Below are positions 17,937-27,548 of a stretch of 64,000 nt of DNA, piece after piece. The DNA is from Citrifermentans bremense R1. Lineage in GTDB: Bacteria; Desulfobacterota; Desulfuromonadia; Geobacterales; Geobacteraceae. Location: the NCBI RefSeq assembly GCF_000426865.1, contig NZ_KE384581.1, positions 316,721 through 380,720 on the forward strand, given 5' to 3'. The notes under the pieces are model-generated. The model ran no database searches. It had not been told where the DNA came from and was given only the letters and a program-made list of their open reading frames with translations. The position numbers and the translations under genes are program-made. Each line of letters starts with the position of its first letter. The first letter of the stretch is position 1.

Positions 17937-19997
17937 ATGAGCGTTGACGAAAGCATAGGGAAGGCGGTTAAGGATTTCCTGGCGGAAGCAGAGGAAATCC
18001 TGGACCAGCTGAGCCTGGATCTGGTCTCCTTGAGCGACTGCGCGGACGGCGGCGAATGCAGCCCGGACCTGGTGAACTCGGTCTTCCGCGGGGCGCACTC
18101 GCTGAAAGGGCTCGCGGGGATGTTCGGCTTCACCGATATCGCCGAGCTTGGGCACCACCTGGAGAACCTCCTCGACGCGCTTAGGCTGGGCAAGGTGGAG
18201 CTGGACCAGTCCGTGGTGAGTACGCTCTTCGAGTCGACGGAGCTTTTGGGGACGCTGGTCAGAAACGCGGGCGAAGCGGTGGCGGAGCCGGTTGATCTCT
18301 CCGCCGCCATGCAGCACATCAACGATTGCCTCAGCAAAAAACCGGCGGGAGCGGGCGATTCGCCGCTGGCCAAGCTGAACCTCCCCGAGCGCGTCCTTAG
18401 CTCCATGACCGAGTACGAGGAGCACCGGCTCCTGGAGAACGTGAAGAAGGGGCGCCGGATCTATTCGATCCACATCTCGCTGCAGTTGACCAGCTTCGAC
18501 TCGGACCTCATGGAGTTGACCGAGCAGTTGAAACTCGTGGGCGAGGTGATCAGTACCCTCCCCTCCGCCTCGGGGGGGCTCGCCGGCGGCATCGACTTCG
18601 AGATCCTCTTCGGCTGCGACCTGGAGGGCGCGGAACTCGCGCCGCTCATCGACCGCGACAACCTGGAGCTGACCGAGTTCGGGAAGCCGGCCGCCGCACC
18701 CGCCGTATCCGGTCGCGCCGCGGAGCCGGGACAGGCGCCGGACCAGGAGCCGGCCGAAGAGGAAGCCCACCTCCCGGCACCGGTCGAGCCGGGGGGGATC
18801 AGCGCCAAGAGCATGAGCCGGACGGTCCGGGTGGATATCGGCAAGCTGGACCTTTTGATGAACATCGTGGGCGAACTGGTGCTCTCGCACTCCATGATCG
18901 CCGACGTGGCGGGGCGCATGCGCCTTAACGGGCTCCACGTCCCTTCGCAGGAGCTGGGGAAGGCGGCCAAGGGGCTGGAGAAGAAGCTTTCCGAACTGCA
19001 GAAGGGGGTCATGGAGATCCGCATGATCCCGGTGGGGCAACTCTTCGAGAAGATGTCCCGCATCGTCAGGAAGATCTCCCGCGAGCAGGGAAAGAAGGTG
19101 GAGTTGAAGCTCTTCGGGGCGGATACCGAGCTGGACAAGCTGATCATCGAGGACATCTCCGACCCGGTGATGCACATCGTGAGAAACTCCATCGACCACG
19201 GCATCGAGACCCCCGAGGCGCGGGTGGCCGCCGGCAAGGACGAGAAGGGGACCATAACCCTTTCCTCCTACCAGAAGGGGAATCACGTAGTCATCGAGGT
19301 GGACGACGACGGCGGCGGCATCGACGTATCAAGGGTGAAGCAGAAGGCGCTGCAGCTCGGGATGATCGGCACGCTCGACGAGGTGAGCGATCGCGACGCC
19401 TTGGACTTCATCTTCCGCCCGGGCTTTTCCACCACCGACACGGTGAGCGAGATCTCCGGCCGGGGCGTCGGCATGGACGTGGTGCGCACCAACATAGCCG
19501 CCCTCTCCGGCATGATCGACCTGGAGAACTACCCCGGGCAGGGGGCGCGCTTCATCATCACGCTCCCCATCACGCTCGCCATCATCAAGGCGCTCATCAT
19601 CACCGCGGCCGGCCGTACCTACGCGCTTCCCATCACCTCGGTCCTCGAAAGCATCATCGTGGAGCAAAAGGAGATCATGACCGTGGAGCGCAAGGAGGTG
19701 ATCCAGCTGCGCGAGGCGACCCTTCCGCTTTTGCGCCTCTCCGAGTTCTTCCAGCTGAAGGGGGGGGAGTCGTCGCCCGAGTCGTGCTACGTGGTGGTGG
19801 TGGGGGTTGCCGAGAAACGCCTGGGGATCGTGGTCGACGACCTTTTGGGGCAGCAGGACATCGTGATCAAGTCCATCGGCGACACCTTCGCCGGCTTCCG
19901 CGGCATCTCGGGAGCGGCGGACCTGGGGGACCAGCGCACCATCCTGGTGCTCGACGTGGGTAGCGTGATCGGCGAGGCGACCCGGGGGAGTGCCTGA
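17937..19997 (+). CDS. cheA: Chemotaxis-type sensor histidine kinase CheA
   Basis: The 686-aa CheA has an HPt domain with the phospho-acceptor His54 in RGAHSLKG, a linker/P2 region (about 140-290), the dimerisation domain (about 300-365), the HATPase domain with HIVRNSIDHGIE (N box), DDDGGGID and GRGVGMDVV (G boxes), and a C-terminal CheW-like domain (about 555-686). It autophosphorylates in response to receptors and passes phosphate to CheY, CheB and the receiver proteins here. ATG 17937 follows GGGAAGGG; an ATG 30 bases earlier lies within the short-repeat region and is less likely. Its stop overlaps the next ATG by one base. Confidence 0.96.
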   Translation: MSVDESIGKAVKDFLAEAEEILDQLSLDLVSLSDCADGGECSPDLVNSVFRGAHSLKGLAGMFGFTDIAELGHHLENLLDALRLGKVELDQSVVSTLFESTELLGTLVRNAGEAVAEPVDLSAAMQHINDCLSKKPAGAGDSPLAKLNLPERVLSSMTEYEEHRLLENVKKGRRIYSIHISLQLTSFDSDLMELTEQLKLVGEVISTLPSASGGLAGGIDFEILFGCDLEGAELAPLIDRDNLELTEFGKPAAAPAVSGRAAEPGQAPDQEPAEEEAHLPAPVEPGGISAKSMSRTVRVDIGKLDLLMNIVGELVLSHSMIADVAGRMRLNGLHVPSQELGKAAKGLEKKLSELQKGVMEIRMIPVGQLFEKMSRIVRKISREQGKKVELKLFGADTELDKLIIEDISDPVMHIVRNSIDHGIETPEARVAAGKDEKGTITLSSYQKGNHVVIEVDDDGGGIDVSRVKQKALQLGMIGTLDEVSDRDALDFIFRPGFSTTDTVSEISGRGVGMDVVRTNIAALSGMIDLENYPGQGARFIITLPITLAIIKALIITAAGRTYALPITSVLESIIVEQKEIMTVERKEVIQLREATLPLLRLSEFFQLKGGESSPESCYVVVVGVAEKRLGIVVDDLLGQQDIVIKSIGDTFAGFRGISGAADLGDQRTILVLDVGSVIGEATRGSA

Positions 19998-20797
19998 TGT
20001 ACAAAGAGTTTTACGGCCTGGCCGAAAAGCCGTTCAGCAAGACCCCGGATCCCCGTTTTCTCTATATGAGCTCGGGGCACCAGGAGGCCCTGGCGCGGCT
20101 TGAGTACGCGGTGGAAGAGAGCGAGATCGCCCTTTTGACCGGCGACATCGGCTGCGGCAAGACCACCATTTCGCGCGCGCTCATGGACCGGATGGGGGAC
20201 CGCTACCACTTCCTGTTCGTGTTCAACCCGAGGCTCACAGCTGACGAGCTTTTGCGCGTGATCGCGTCGGGTCTTCAGGTGGAGAGCCCTTCGCTGCAAA
20301 AAGATCTGCTGCTGCAGGAGATCACCGGCGCGCTCTACCGCATGCACGGCGAGGGCCGCATCCCGGTGGTGGTCATCGACGAGGCCCAGCTGATCCCGGA
20401 CCGCGAGCTCTTCGACGAGTTGCGGCTGTTGACCAACTTCCAACTCGACGACATGAACCTGGTCAGCGTCATCGTCATGGGGCAGCCGGAGTTGCGCGGC
20501 ATGCTGGCCTCGCCGGTTTACGAACCGTTCCGCCAGCGCATCTCGCTCAACTTCCACCTGGCGCCGCTGGGGCTGGAGGAAACCCTGGAGTACCTCGATT
20601 TCCGCATCGTCGCGGCCGGAGGGGAGCCTGGGCTGTTCTCGCCCGACGCGGTGCAGCGGATCTACGAGCTTTCCGGAGGGGTGCCGCGCCGGATCAACTC
20701 GGTGGCCACCAACGCCCTTCTCATCGGCTTTGGAAGGGACGCCTCCTGGATCGATGCTTCCATCGTCGAGGAGACCGCGGCGGAGCTGCTCTCCTAG
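19997..20797 (+). CDS. ExeA/GspA-like AAA ATPase
   Basis: A 266-aa AAA+ protein beginning YGLAEKPFSKTPDP, the ExeA/GspA signature, with Walker A GDIGCGKTT (about 51), Walker B VVVIDEAQ (about 127) and a C-terminal lid with GGVPRRINS. ExeA ATPases assist assembly of envelope complexes; this one lacks the transmembrane and peptidoglycan-binding C-terminal part and is a stand-alone ATPase. Its position between cheA and cheW, overlapping cheA by one base, suggests a role in localisation or assembly of this chemosensory array. That role is inference. Confidence 0.88.
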   Translation: MYKEFYGLAEKPFSKTPDPRFLYMSSGHQEALARLEYAVEESEIALLTGDIGCGKTTISRALMDRMGDRYHFLFVFNPRLTADELLRVIASGLQVESPSLQKDLLLQEITGALYRMHGEGRIPVVVIDEAQLIPDRELFDELRLLTNFQLDDMNLVSVIVMGQPELRGMLASPVYEPFRQRISLNFHLAPLGLEETLEYLDFRIVAAGGEPGLFSPDAVQRIYELSGGVPRRINSVATNALLIGFGRDASWIDASIVEETAAELLS

Positions 20798-20840
20798 CAA
20801 TTCAAAGCAGCAGACAGAACGGACAACGGGTTTAGGGACT

Positions 20841-21668
20841 ATGAATCTAGCCGAGATCAGAAAGAAGGCTCTCAGGGGAGAGACGCAAGGTACCGCCAGG
20901 GAAGAGGCTTCCGAGCCGGTGGCGTCGTGGCAGATCCCCGTCATCGATCCGTCCCCGGTTGCCGTGGTGGACGACCCGCTTAAGTTTCCCGCAGCCGATT
21001 TCGGCGTCGAGGAGTTTCCCGCGCCGGAGTTCGACGCGCCGGGGGGCGAGGGGGGGGCACAGGTCCCGTGGCGGGCCGAGACGAGCCGGCAGCCGGCTGC
21101 GGAGACGAACAGCCTGCAGTTGCTTGCGCTTCCCTGCGATGACGACCCCGACGACTTCGACCCCGCGACCGTCATCCTCAGGGGGCGGGAAACCGCTTCC
21201 TTCGAGGGGGAGCTTTCCCAGCAGGAAGAGGTGGCGGCGGCCAGCGTGGAGCTTCTCTGTTTCAGGGTGGCCAACGAGGAATACGCCATCAGCATCATGG
21301 ACATCAAGGAGATCATCAAGCCGCGCGAGGTGACCGAGGTGCCCCGGGTACCCGACTTCGTGCGCGGCATACTCTCCCTGCGCGGCAACATCATCCCCAT
21401 CTTCGACATGCGGGTGCGCCTGGGGCTTGCCGGCGGCTCCCGCTCCGAGCGCGAACGGGTCATCGTGGTGAGCCGCCAGGGCGGCTTCGCCGGGGTGCTG
21501 GTCGACGAGGTGGTCCAGGTGGTGCGCATACCCGAGGAGGGGATCGAGCCTCCCCCTGTGGTGCTTGAGGGAATAGACCGGGAATTCGTGCTCGGCATCG
21601 GCCGGGTCGCCGGCAGGATGCTGATCCTGCTCGACATGGAAAAGGTGCTGGACGTAGGGCTTTTGTAG
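20841..21668 (+). CDS. CheW-like adaptor with long N-terminal extension
   Basis: A 275-aa protein. Residues 1-135 are low-complexity and acidic with no recognised fold. Residues 140-275 are a CheW domain (LLCFRVANEEYAISIMDIKEI, in two parts LCFRVANEEYA and EIIKPREVTEVPRVP, then RGILSLRGNIIPIFDMR and VDEVVQVVRI). CheW couples CheA to receptors. ATG 20841 is chosen because MNLAEIRKKAL starts a plausible helix and no coding signal precedes it. The extension is much longer than a classical CheW (about 150-170 aa) and may bind another partner. Confidence 0.9.
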   Translation: MNLAEIRKKALRGETQGTAREEASEPVASWQIPVIDPSPVAVVDDPLKFPAADFGVEEFPAPEFDAPGGEGGAQVPWRAETSRQPAAETNSLQLLALPCDDDPDDFDPATVILRGRETASFEGELSQQEEVAAASVELLCFRVANEEYAISIMDIKEIIKPREVTEVPRVPDFVRGILSLRGNIIPIFDMRVRLGLAGGSRSERERVIVVSRQGGFAGVLVDEVVQVVRIPEEGIEPPPVVLEGIDREFVLGIGRVAGRMLILLDMEKVLDVGLL

Positions 21669-21690
21669 CAGGCCGCGGGGAGGGAGTCGC

Positions 21691-22089
21691 ATGGAGAAAA
21701 ACAGGATCCTTGTAGTCGAGGACGAGGAGAGCTTGCTGAAACTGGAGAGCATACTCTTCACCTCGAAGGGGTACCAGGTGACCGGCGTCAGGGGCGGGGT
21801 CGATGCCTTGCGCTCCATCTCGCAGGATCGGCCGGATCTCGTGGTGCTCGACATCATGCTTCCCGACATGGATGGGTTCGAGGTCTGCCGCAGCATCAAG
21901 CAGGACCCGGAGACGAGGTCCATTCCCGTTGTCATGCTCACCGCGAAAAAGAGCAGCCGCGACCTTGAGGCCGGCCGCGTCGCCGGGGCCGACGCCTACA
22001 TCACCAAGCCTTTCAAATCGGTGAAGGTGCTCGAGGTGATCGGGGGGCTTTTGGGGAACCAGGCGACCGGCAGGGGAGACCGTTCTTGA
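21691..22089 (+). CDS. CheY-like response regulator
   Basis: A 132-aa receiver domain: DDE-type pocket (VVEDEES), acceptor Asp in VVLDIMLPDMDG (about 53), Thr in MLTAKKS and Lys in ITKPFK. No output domain. ATG 21691 follows GGGAGGGAGTCGC. Overlaps the following cheW by four bases, so the two are translationally coupled. Confidence 0.93.
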   Translation: MEKNRILVVEDEESLLKLESILFTSKGYQVTGVRGGVDALRSISQDRPDLVVLDIMLPDMDGFEVCRSIKQDPETRSIPVVMLTAKKSSRDLEAGRVAGADAYITKPFKSVKVLEVIGGLLGNQATGRGDRS

Positions 22090-22598
22090 CGACACAGGAG
22101 TTGCAGGAAATACAGGTTGCCTGCCTGAAGATGGGAGACGGGCTCTACGCCGTCGACATCATGAGGATCAGGGAGATCATCCGGGTCCCGAGGCTCGCCC
22201 CGCTCCCCCGGGCGCTCCCCTTCGTGGAGGGGGTGATCAACCTGCGGGGGAGCGTGATCCCGGTGGTGGACCTAAGGAAGAGGTTCGGGCTTCCCCCTGC
22301 CGAGAACGCGGAAACCGCCCGCCTTTTGATACTTTCCATTTCCGGCCAGCCGATTGCCCTCATGGTGGACGAGGTGACCGAGATGATCACCATTCCGCTT
22401 CGGGAGCTGAAGGCGCCGCCGCGAGGGGTGCGCATCGTCGGCGGCGAGTACATGGTCGGGCTCTGCCTGGTGCGCGAGGTGCCGGTCATGCTGCTCAATA
22501 TAGACGCTCTGCTTACCTTCCAGGAAAAAGCTGAGCTCGGCATCTTCTCCCCCCAGACGGGGGGCACTTCCACGAACAAAAAGAGCTCCGCATGCTGA
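22086..22598 (+). CDS. cheW: Chemotaxis coupling protein CheW
   Basis: A 170-aa CheW-fold protein (QVACLKMGDGLYAVDIMRI, EIIRVPRLAPLPRALP, GVINLRGSVIPVVDLRKRF, VDEVTEMITIP). It would link CheA to receptors. TTG start at 22086 overlaps the previous stop; there is no better start. This is the second CheW in the operon, so two coupling proteins or two receptor classes may be served. Confidence 0.92.
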   Translation: MTTQELQEIQVACLKMGDGLYAVDIMRIREIIRVPRLAPLPRALPFVEGVINLRGSVIPVVDLRKRFGLPPAENAETARLLILSISGQPIALMVDEVTEMITIPLRELKAPPRGVRIVGGEYMVGLCLVREVPVMLLNIDALLTFQEKAELGIFSPQTGGTSTNKKSSAC

Positions 22599-23599
22599 TT
22601 GTCTGCCCCAATTGCAAGAAAAGGTTCAACGTGGATCCGGGAACGCCGGATCAGCCCAAGAAGCTTCGCTGCTCCAACTGCCGGGCCGTTTTCCGCCTGG
22701 TCAGGAAGGGGGAGCGCAGCGAGGGGGCAAAGGCCAAGCTCAAGGTGGTGATCGCCAACGAGAGTGCGGCCTTCTGCCAGGCCGTGGAGAAGGTGCTTGC
22801 CCACGAGTCGTTCCAGCTCTTTCTCTGCACCGACGGGAAAGAGGCCCTGGAAACGGTGCAGCAGGTGACGCCGGACGTGCTGCTTCTAGACGTCGCACTT
22901 CCCACCATGTTCGGTTTCGAGGTTTGCGAAAGGGTGCGTCAGGACCCGGCGCTGGCCAACGTGAAGATCGTGCTGATCGCCTCCATTTACGACAAGACCC
23001 GCTACAAGAGGTCCCCCAATTCGCTTTACGGCGCCGACGACTACATCGAGAAGCACCACATTCCCGATTCGCTGGTCCCGATGATCTACCGCCTTGCCTC
23101 CGGAAGCGAGCCGCAGGCCCAAAGCCCGACCGAAAACGAGCTGGCAGAGCAGGAGGAGACCCGCAGCGAGATCCGCCAGTGCGAGGTGGAGGAAACCTCC
23201 ACGGTAGAGGCGGCAGCGCCGGCAGCGGAGCCCGCGGCGGCAGCGGCCGTGGCGGCGGTGCAGCCGGACCAGTCGGACTGGTCGGACCTGTCGGACAGCG
23301 CCCCGGCACCCGCGGCAGCGCCCTCACCTGCACCTGCTTCCGCGGAGACCACGCCTGAGCATGTGAAGGCACGGCGCCTGGCCAGGATCATCGTTTCGGA
23401 CATCGTCCTTTACAACCAGGCCAAGGTCGAGCAGGGGGTGCGAGAGGGGACGTTCCACCAGCTGTTGGCCGACGACATCCGCGAGGGGGAAAACCTCTAC
23501 CGGCAAAGGGTGTCCCAGCAGGTGCGCGACACCACCTCGTTCCTGAAGGAAGCCTTCGAGGAAGTAATCGCAAAAAAACGCGCCGAACTGAACGCCTAG
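22592..23599 (+). CDS. MJ0042 zinc-ribbon / receiver-domain protein
   Basis: A 335-aa protein. Residues 1-40 are an MJ0042-type zinc ribbon (CPNCKKRF...CSNCRAVF). Residues 50-165 are a receiver-like domain with LLLDVALPTMFG as the acceptor region. An Ala/Pro-rich linker (about 190-255) precedes a helical C-terminus (about 255-335). Zinc-ribbon plus receiver proteins of this kind accompany alternative che operons in deltaproteobacteria, where their role is unsettled. It overlaps cheW by 7 bp. The Ala/Pro linker suggests a flexible tether. Confidence 0.82.
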   Translation: MLIVCPNCKKRFNVDPGTPDQPKKLRCSNCRAVFRLVRKGERSEGAKAKLKVVIANESAAFCQAVEKVLAHESFQLFLCTDGKEALETVQQVTPDVLLLDVALPTMFGFEVCERVRQDPALANVKIVLIASIYDKTRYKRSPNSLYGADDYIEKHHIPDSLVPMIYRLASGSEPQAQSPTENELAEQEETRSEIRQCEVEETSTVEAAAPAAEPAAAAAVAAVQPDQSDWSDLSDSAPAPAAAPSPAPASAETTPEHVKARRLARIIVSDIVLYNQAKVEQGVREGTFHQLLADDIREGENLYRQRVSQQVRDTTSFLKEAFEEVIAKKRAELNA

Positions 23600-23608
23600 G
23601 AGTCACTT

Positions 23609-25618
23609 CTGGCAACTGTCCTGGAAGACATATCGATAAAACTCAGCAGCCGCGACGAGGAGGAACGGCGCCTTGCCGTGCTGGCCCTGAGGGACCACCC
23701 CTTCGCGAGCACCATGCCGCTCATCTTCAAGGCCATGGGGGACGAAAGCTGGCGCGTCAGGAAAGAGGCGGTCACGGCGGTTCTCCAGGCGCAACCGCTC
23801 GAAGCGCCGGTGCTTGAAGCCTTGATCGCAGCGTTGCGCTCCTCGGAGAACGCGGGGCTCAGGAATTCCGCGGTGGAGGCGCTGGAATTGATCGGCGCCG
23901 CCGCGGTGCAGCAGCTTTGCGCGCACCTGAACGACTCCGACCCCGACCTGCGCAAATTCGTCATCGATATCCTCGGAAACATCGGCTGCGAAAAGTGCCT
24001 CCCGCTTCTGGTCCGGGCTCTCGACGACGACGACATGAACGTGCGGGTCGCCGCCGCTGAGAACCTGGGCAAAATTGGGGACGCGGCAGCTCTGCCGCAC
24101 CTGTTGGCGGTGCTGGAGGGGGGGGAGATCTGGCTCAAGTTCACGGTGCTGGATGCTCTGGCCCTGATCGGCGCCCCGGTGCCGCTCGTCTCGCTTGCCC
24201 CGCTGCTTAAGGAAAGCCTGCTCAGGCGCGCGACGTATGACTGCCTCGCGGCCTTAGGCGACGCCCAATCCATTCCCATACTGCTGCAGGGGCTGCAGGA
24301 AAAGGCGAAGAACGCCCGCGAGGCGGCCGCCATGGCGCTGATGCGGGTGCGTGAACGTCTGCCGGCCGAAAAGCAGACCCCCCTGGTCGACCTCCGCTTG
24401 CAGGAAATGAGCGGCGGCCCGATCGCCAAGAAGCTGATCGATTCGCTGCACAGCGAGGACCCCGTGGTCTTGAGCGCGCTGGTCCGCATCGTGGGGACCA
24501 TCGGGGACACGCGGGCGGCGCTGCCGCTTCTGCACGTCTGCCGCAGCGAACGGCTCAGAGACGTCTGCATCGACGCGTTTCGGCGCATCGGCCCCACGCT
24601 CTTGCCGGAGCTCGTGGACCACTTCCCGGCTGCGGTTCCCGTCGAGCGCGCCGTGATAGCGCAGCTCATCGCCAAGTTCGGCGACGCCGGCCAGGAAAAG
24701 CTCCTCCTCGACGGGCTCCTCGACGACTCGGCCCAAGTCAGGCGCTCTTGCGCGCTCGCCCTGGGGAGGCTCAAACCCCAGGGAGCCGTGACGCGCCTGG
24801 CCGAGCTGCTCGATGACGACGAGCCGCAGGTGCGCGAGGCGGCCCTGGAGGGGCTGCGGGCGTTTGCGGCCACCGAACCCGCCACCCTGAGCGTGCTGGC
24901 CTCGGCGCTCACGCGCGCGCAGCTTCCCGCCAAGAGGCGCAACGCAGCTCTCATCCTCGGGGCCCTTGCGGACGGCGAGCGGCTCACGCCGCTGGTGAAG
25001 GACGAGGATGCAACGGTGCGCCAGGCGGCGGTGTCGTCGCTGGGGCGGGTCGAACTTCCCCAGGCGCTCTCGCATCTGGCTCTGGCGCTTTCGGACGAGG
25101 AGCCGGAGGTACGCCTGGCTGCGGCGCATGCCCTCTCCGACCATGGTGGACCCGACGCGCTGGCGCCGCTTTTGCTGGCCTTGAACGATAGCGATCCATG
25201 GGTGCAGACGGCGGCGCTCAAAGGGCTTGCCCTCCTGGGGAACTCAGGCGCACTTCCCGGCGTCATCGCGCTCTTGGACCAGGCCAGCGGCCCGGTGCTG
25301 ATCGCCGCCCTTTCGACGGTGGCGGCACTAGGGGGGGCAAATGCCCTCGCCCCGGTGGAACAGGCGCTCTCAAACGGCGACGAAGAGGTGGTGGAGGCGG
25401 CGATCGAGATCCTGTCCGGTTTCGGCTGCGGCTGGATCGATGGGCACAGCGACCTCCTTCTCGCTCACCCGCACTGGATGGTGCGGCGCAGCTTCGTGCG
25501 CGCCCTGGCGAAACTTCGGGGGGGTGAGTCCGTGGCGATCCTGGACCGGGCGCTGGCAAGCGAGTCGGACCAGCTGGTGCGAGGCGAAATTGCGGCATTG
25601 CTCGGCAGGCTGCGCTGA
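23609..25618 (+). CDS. HEAT-repeat protein of the che operon, probable CTG start
   Basis: A protein of about 669 aa consisting almost entirely of HEAT / PBS-lyase-like helical repeats of roughly 31 residues (for example DDNVRVAAAENLGKIGD-like units; DDDEPQVREAALEGLRA; DEEPEVRLAAAHALSDHG). Such solenoids mediate protein-protein contacts. The frame is coding from directly after the previous stop, but the first ATG or GTG in frame is GTG 23678, which would remove LEDISIKLSSRDEEERR, the start of the first repeat. A CTG at 23609 lies six bases after AGGAG and is my preferred start. The stop overlaps cheR's ATG. No enzymatic motif is seen. Confidence 0.82.
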   Translation: MATVLEDISIKLSSRDEEERRLAVLALRDHPFASTMPLIFKAMGDESWRVRKEAVTAVLQAQPLEAPVLEALIAALRSSENAGLRNSAVEALELIGAAAVQQLCAHLNDSDPDLRKFVIDILGNIGCEKCLPLLVRALDDDDMNVRVAAAENLGKIGDAAALPHLLAVLEGGEIWLKFTVLDALALIGAPVPLVSLAPLLKESLLRRATYDCLAALGDAQSIPILLQGLQEKAKNAREAAAMALMRVRERLPAEKQTPLVDLRLQEMSGGPIAKKLIDSLHSEDPVVLSALVRIVGTIGDTRAALPLLHVCRSERLRDVCIDAFRRIGPTLLPELVDHFPAAVPVERAVIAQLIAKFGDAGQEKLLLDGLLDDSAQVRRSCALALGRLKPQGAVTRLAELLDDDEPQVREAALEGLRAFAATEPATLSVLASALTRAQLPAKRRNAALILGALADGERLTPLVKDEDATVRQAAVSSLGRVELPQALSHLALALSDEEPEVRLAAAHALSDHGGPDALAPLLLALNDSDPWVQTAALKGLALLGNSGALPGVIALLDQASGPVLIAALSTVAALGGANALAPVEQALSNGDEEVVEAAIEILSGFGCGWIDGHSDLLLAHPHWMVRRSFVRALAKLRGGESVAILDRALASESDQLVRGEIAALLGRLR

Positions 25619-26484
25619 TGCCGTTCTTCGAACCCGGACTGCACCTTACCGAAGAGGAATTCCGCCTGATCAGGGACCTGATCTATCATCACTGCGGCCT
25701 CTTTTTCGACGACGACTCCAAGTACCTTCTGGACCGGCGCCTTTTGCAGAGGGTCACCCTCCATAACCTCTCCGGGTTCAGGGAGTACTACCAGTTCCTG
25801 AAGTACGATCGCGCGAAAGAGCAGGAGATCTCCGACATCATGGATCTCCTCACCACCAACGAGACCTACTTCTTTCGCGAGGCGTTCCAGCTCCGGGCCT
25901 TCACCGACGAGATCGTCCCCGAGCTGATGAAGCTGAAACGCGACCGCACCCTGCGCATCTGGAGCGCCGGCTGTTCCACCGGGGAGGAGCCGTACACGAT
26001 AGCGATGCTCTTTCTGGAAATGGGGTGCTTCGACGGGTGGCGCATAGACATAGTCGGCTCGGACATAAGCCACAGGGTGGTGCAGCACGCCCGCAAGGGG
26101 GTCTACGGCAAGGCCTCGTTCCGCGCCACCGAAGAGCGCTACCTGAAGCGCTTTTTCACCGAGACCGAAGGGGGATACCGGATCAACGACGAGGTCCGGG
26201 AACTGGTCACGGTAAGCCAGATGAACCTCTTCGACCAGAACCGCCTGGCTCTTCTGGGAAAAATGGACGTGATCTTTTGCCGCAACGTCATCATCTACTT
26301 CGACGAGGCCTCGAAGAAGAAGGTGATCGAAGCCTTTTACAACACGCTTAGGGGCGGAGGGTACCTCCTTTTGGGGCACTCCGAGTCCCTGATGAACATC
26401 ACGACGTCATTCGCGCTCAAACACCTGAAAAACGATATGGTCTACCAGAAAACCAACAGTACCGGCGGCGGAGTGGTCACGTGA
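25618..26484 (+). CDS. cheR: Chemotaxis protein methyltransferase CheR
   Basis: The 288-aa protein has the CheR N-terminal helical domain (about 10-70) and a SAM-binding domain (about 85-275) with [12 protein letters not shown], the motif [16 protein letters not shown], the aspartate in VGSDISHRV and [11 protein letters not shown]. It methylates receptor glutamates for adaptation. ATG 25618 overlaps the HEAT gene by one base and cheB overlaps its end by four, pairing the opposing adaptation enzymes. No pentapeptide-binding or TPR extension is present. Confidence 0.96.
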   Translation: MPFFEPGLHLTEEEFRLIRDLIYHHCGLFFDDDSKYLLDRRLLQRVTLHNLSGFREYYQFLKYDRAKEQEISDIMDLLTTNETYFFREAFQLRAFTDEIVPELMKLKRDRTLRIWSAGCSTGEEPYTIAMLFLEMGCFDGWRIDIVGSDISHRVVQHARKGVYGKASFRATEERYLKRFFTETEGGYRINDEVRELVTVSQMNLFDQNRLALLGKMDVIFCRNVIIYFDEASKKKVIEAFYNTLRGGGYLLLGHSESLMNITTSFALKHLKNDMVYQKTNSTGGGVVT

Positions 26485-27548
26485 AAAGAATACGGGTAGT
26501 AGTCGTCGACGATTCGGCATATAATCGCCGCGCCATAACCAGGATGCTCGAGGAGCTTCCCGGGGTCGAGGTGGTGGGGTACGCCACCAACGGGGAGGAG
26601 GGAATCAGGCGCGTGATCGACCTGACCCCGGACCTGGTGACCCTCGATCTCGAGATGCCGAGGATGGACGGCTTCACCATGCTGCGCATCCTGATGGCCA
26701 ACACGCCGGTCCCGGTCATCGTGATCAGCTCCACGAGCGGCGACGAGAAGGTGTTCAAGGCGCTGGAACTGGGGGCGGTGGACTTCATCGCCAAGCCCAC
26801 CAGCGTCATCTCCGACGAGCTTTTGAAGATCCAGCAGGACCTGCACGAGAAGGTGCTGAGCGTCTTCAAGCTGAACATGGCGCGTGTGCAAAAGCGCAGC
26901 GAACCGGAACCCCCCGCCCCGGAGATCGCCATTGCCGCCCCGCCTGTCGGGGAGGCCGGGGCCATCGACATCGTGGCCATAGGGGCCTCTACGGGCGGGC
27001 CTCCCGCGCTGCAGCGGATCTTCGCCTCCTTCAAGGACGCGCCCCCCTTCGCCATGGTGATCTCCCAGCACATGCCGGCGGGCTTCACCACCGCCTTCGC
27101 CGAAAGGCTCAACCGCAGCACCGGTTTCGAGGTGAGGGAGGCAAAGGACGGCGACGAGGTGCTTCCGGGGCGGGCCCTGATAGCCCCCGGCGGCAAGAAC
27201 CTGGTCTTCGCCAGGATGGCGGACAAGGTGGTGGCCCGCGTCGTCGAGCCCGGGCCCAAGGACCGCTACATCCCTTCGGTGGACGTCATGCTCCGCTCCT
27301 GCGCCGAGCTCTACCGGCAGCGGATGCTGGCGGTGGTCTTGACCGGGATGGGGAACGACGGGGCGCTGGGGGTGCGCGAGGCGAAGAAGGCGGGCGCCCA
27401 GATCGTGGCGGAGTCGGAGGAGAGCGCGGTGGTCTTCGGCATGCCGCGGGAGGCGATAGCCACGGGGCTGGTGGACAAAGTGGTGCCCATGGACGACATG
27501 GCACGCGAGATCATGCATCGCTGCGGCTTCATGCCGCGGTTTGGCTGA
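26481..27548 (+). CDS. cheB: Chemotaxis protein-glutamate methylesterase CheB
   Basis: A 355-aa CheB: an N-terminal receiver domain (1-120; acceptor in [11 protein letters not shown], Lys in IAKPTS), a linker (about 125-165) and a C-terminal methylesterase with the catalytic serine in [11 protein letters not shown] (about 172), histidine in SQHMPAGF (about 199) and aspartate in TGMGNDGA (about 295). It demethylates receptors when phosphorylated by CheA, opposing CheR. GTG start at 26481. Confidence 0.97.
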   Translation: MKRIRVVVVDDSAYNRRAITRMLEELPGVEVVGYATNGEEGIRRVIDLTPDLVTLDLEMPRMDGFTMLRILMANTPVPVIVISSTSGDEKVFKALELGAVDFIAKPTSVISDELLKIQQDLHEKVLSVFKLNMARVQKRSEPEPPAPEIAIAAPPVGEAGAIDIVAIGASTGGPPALQRIFASFKDAPPFAMVISQHMPAGFTTAFAERLNRSTGFEVREAKDGDEVLPGRALIAPGGKNLVFARMADKVVARVVEPGPKDRYIPSVDVMLRSCAELYRQRMLAVVLTGMGNDGALGVREAKKAGAQIVAESEESAVVFGMPREAIATGLVDKVVPMDDMAREIMHRCGFMPRFG

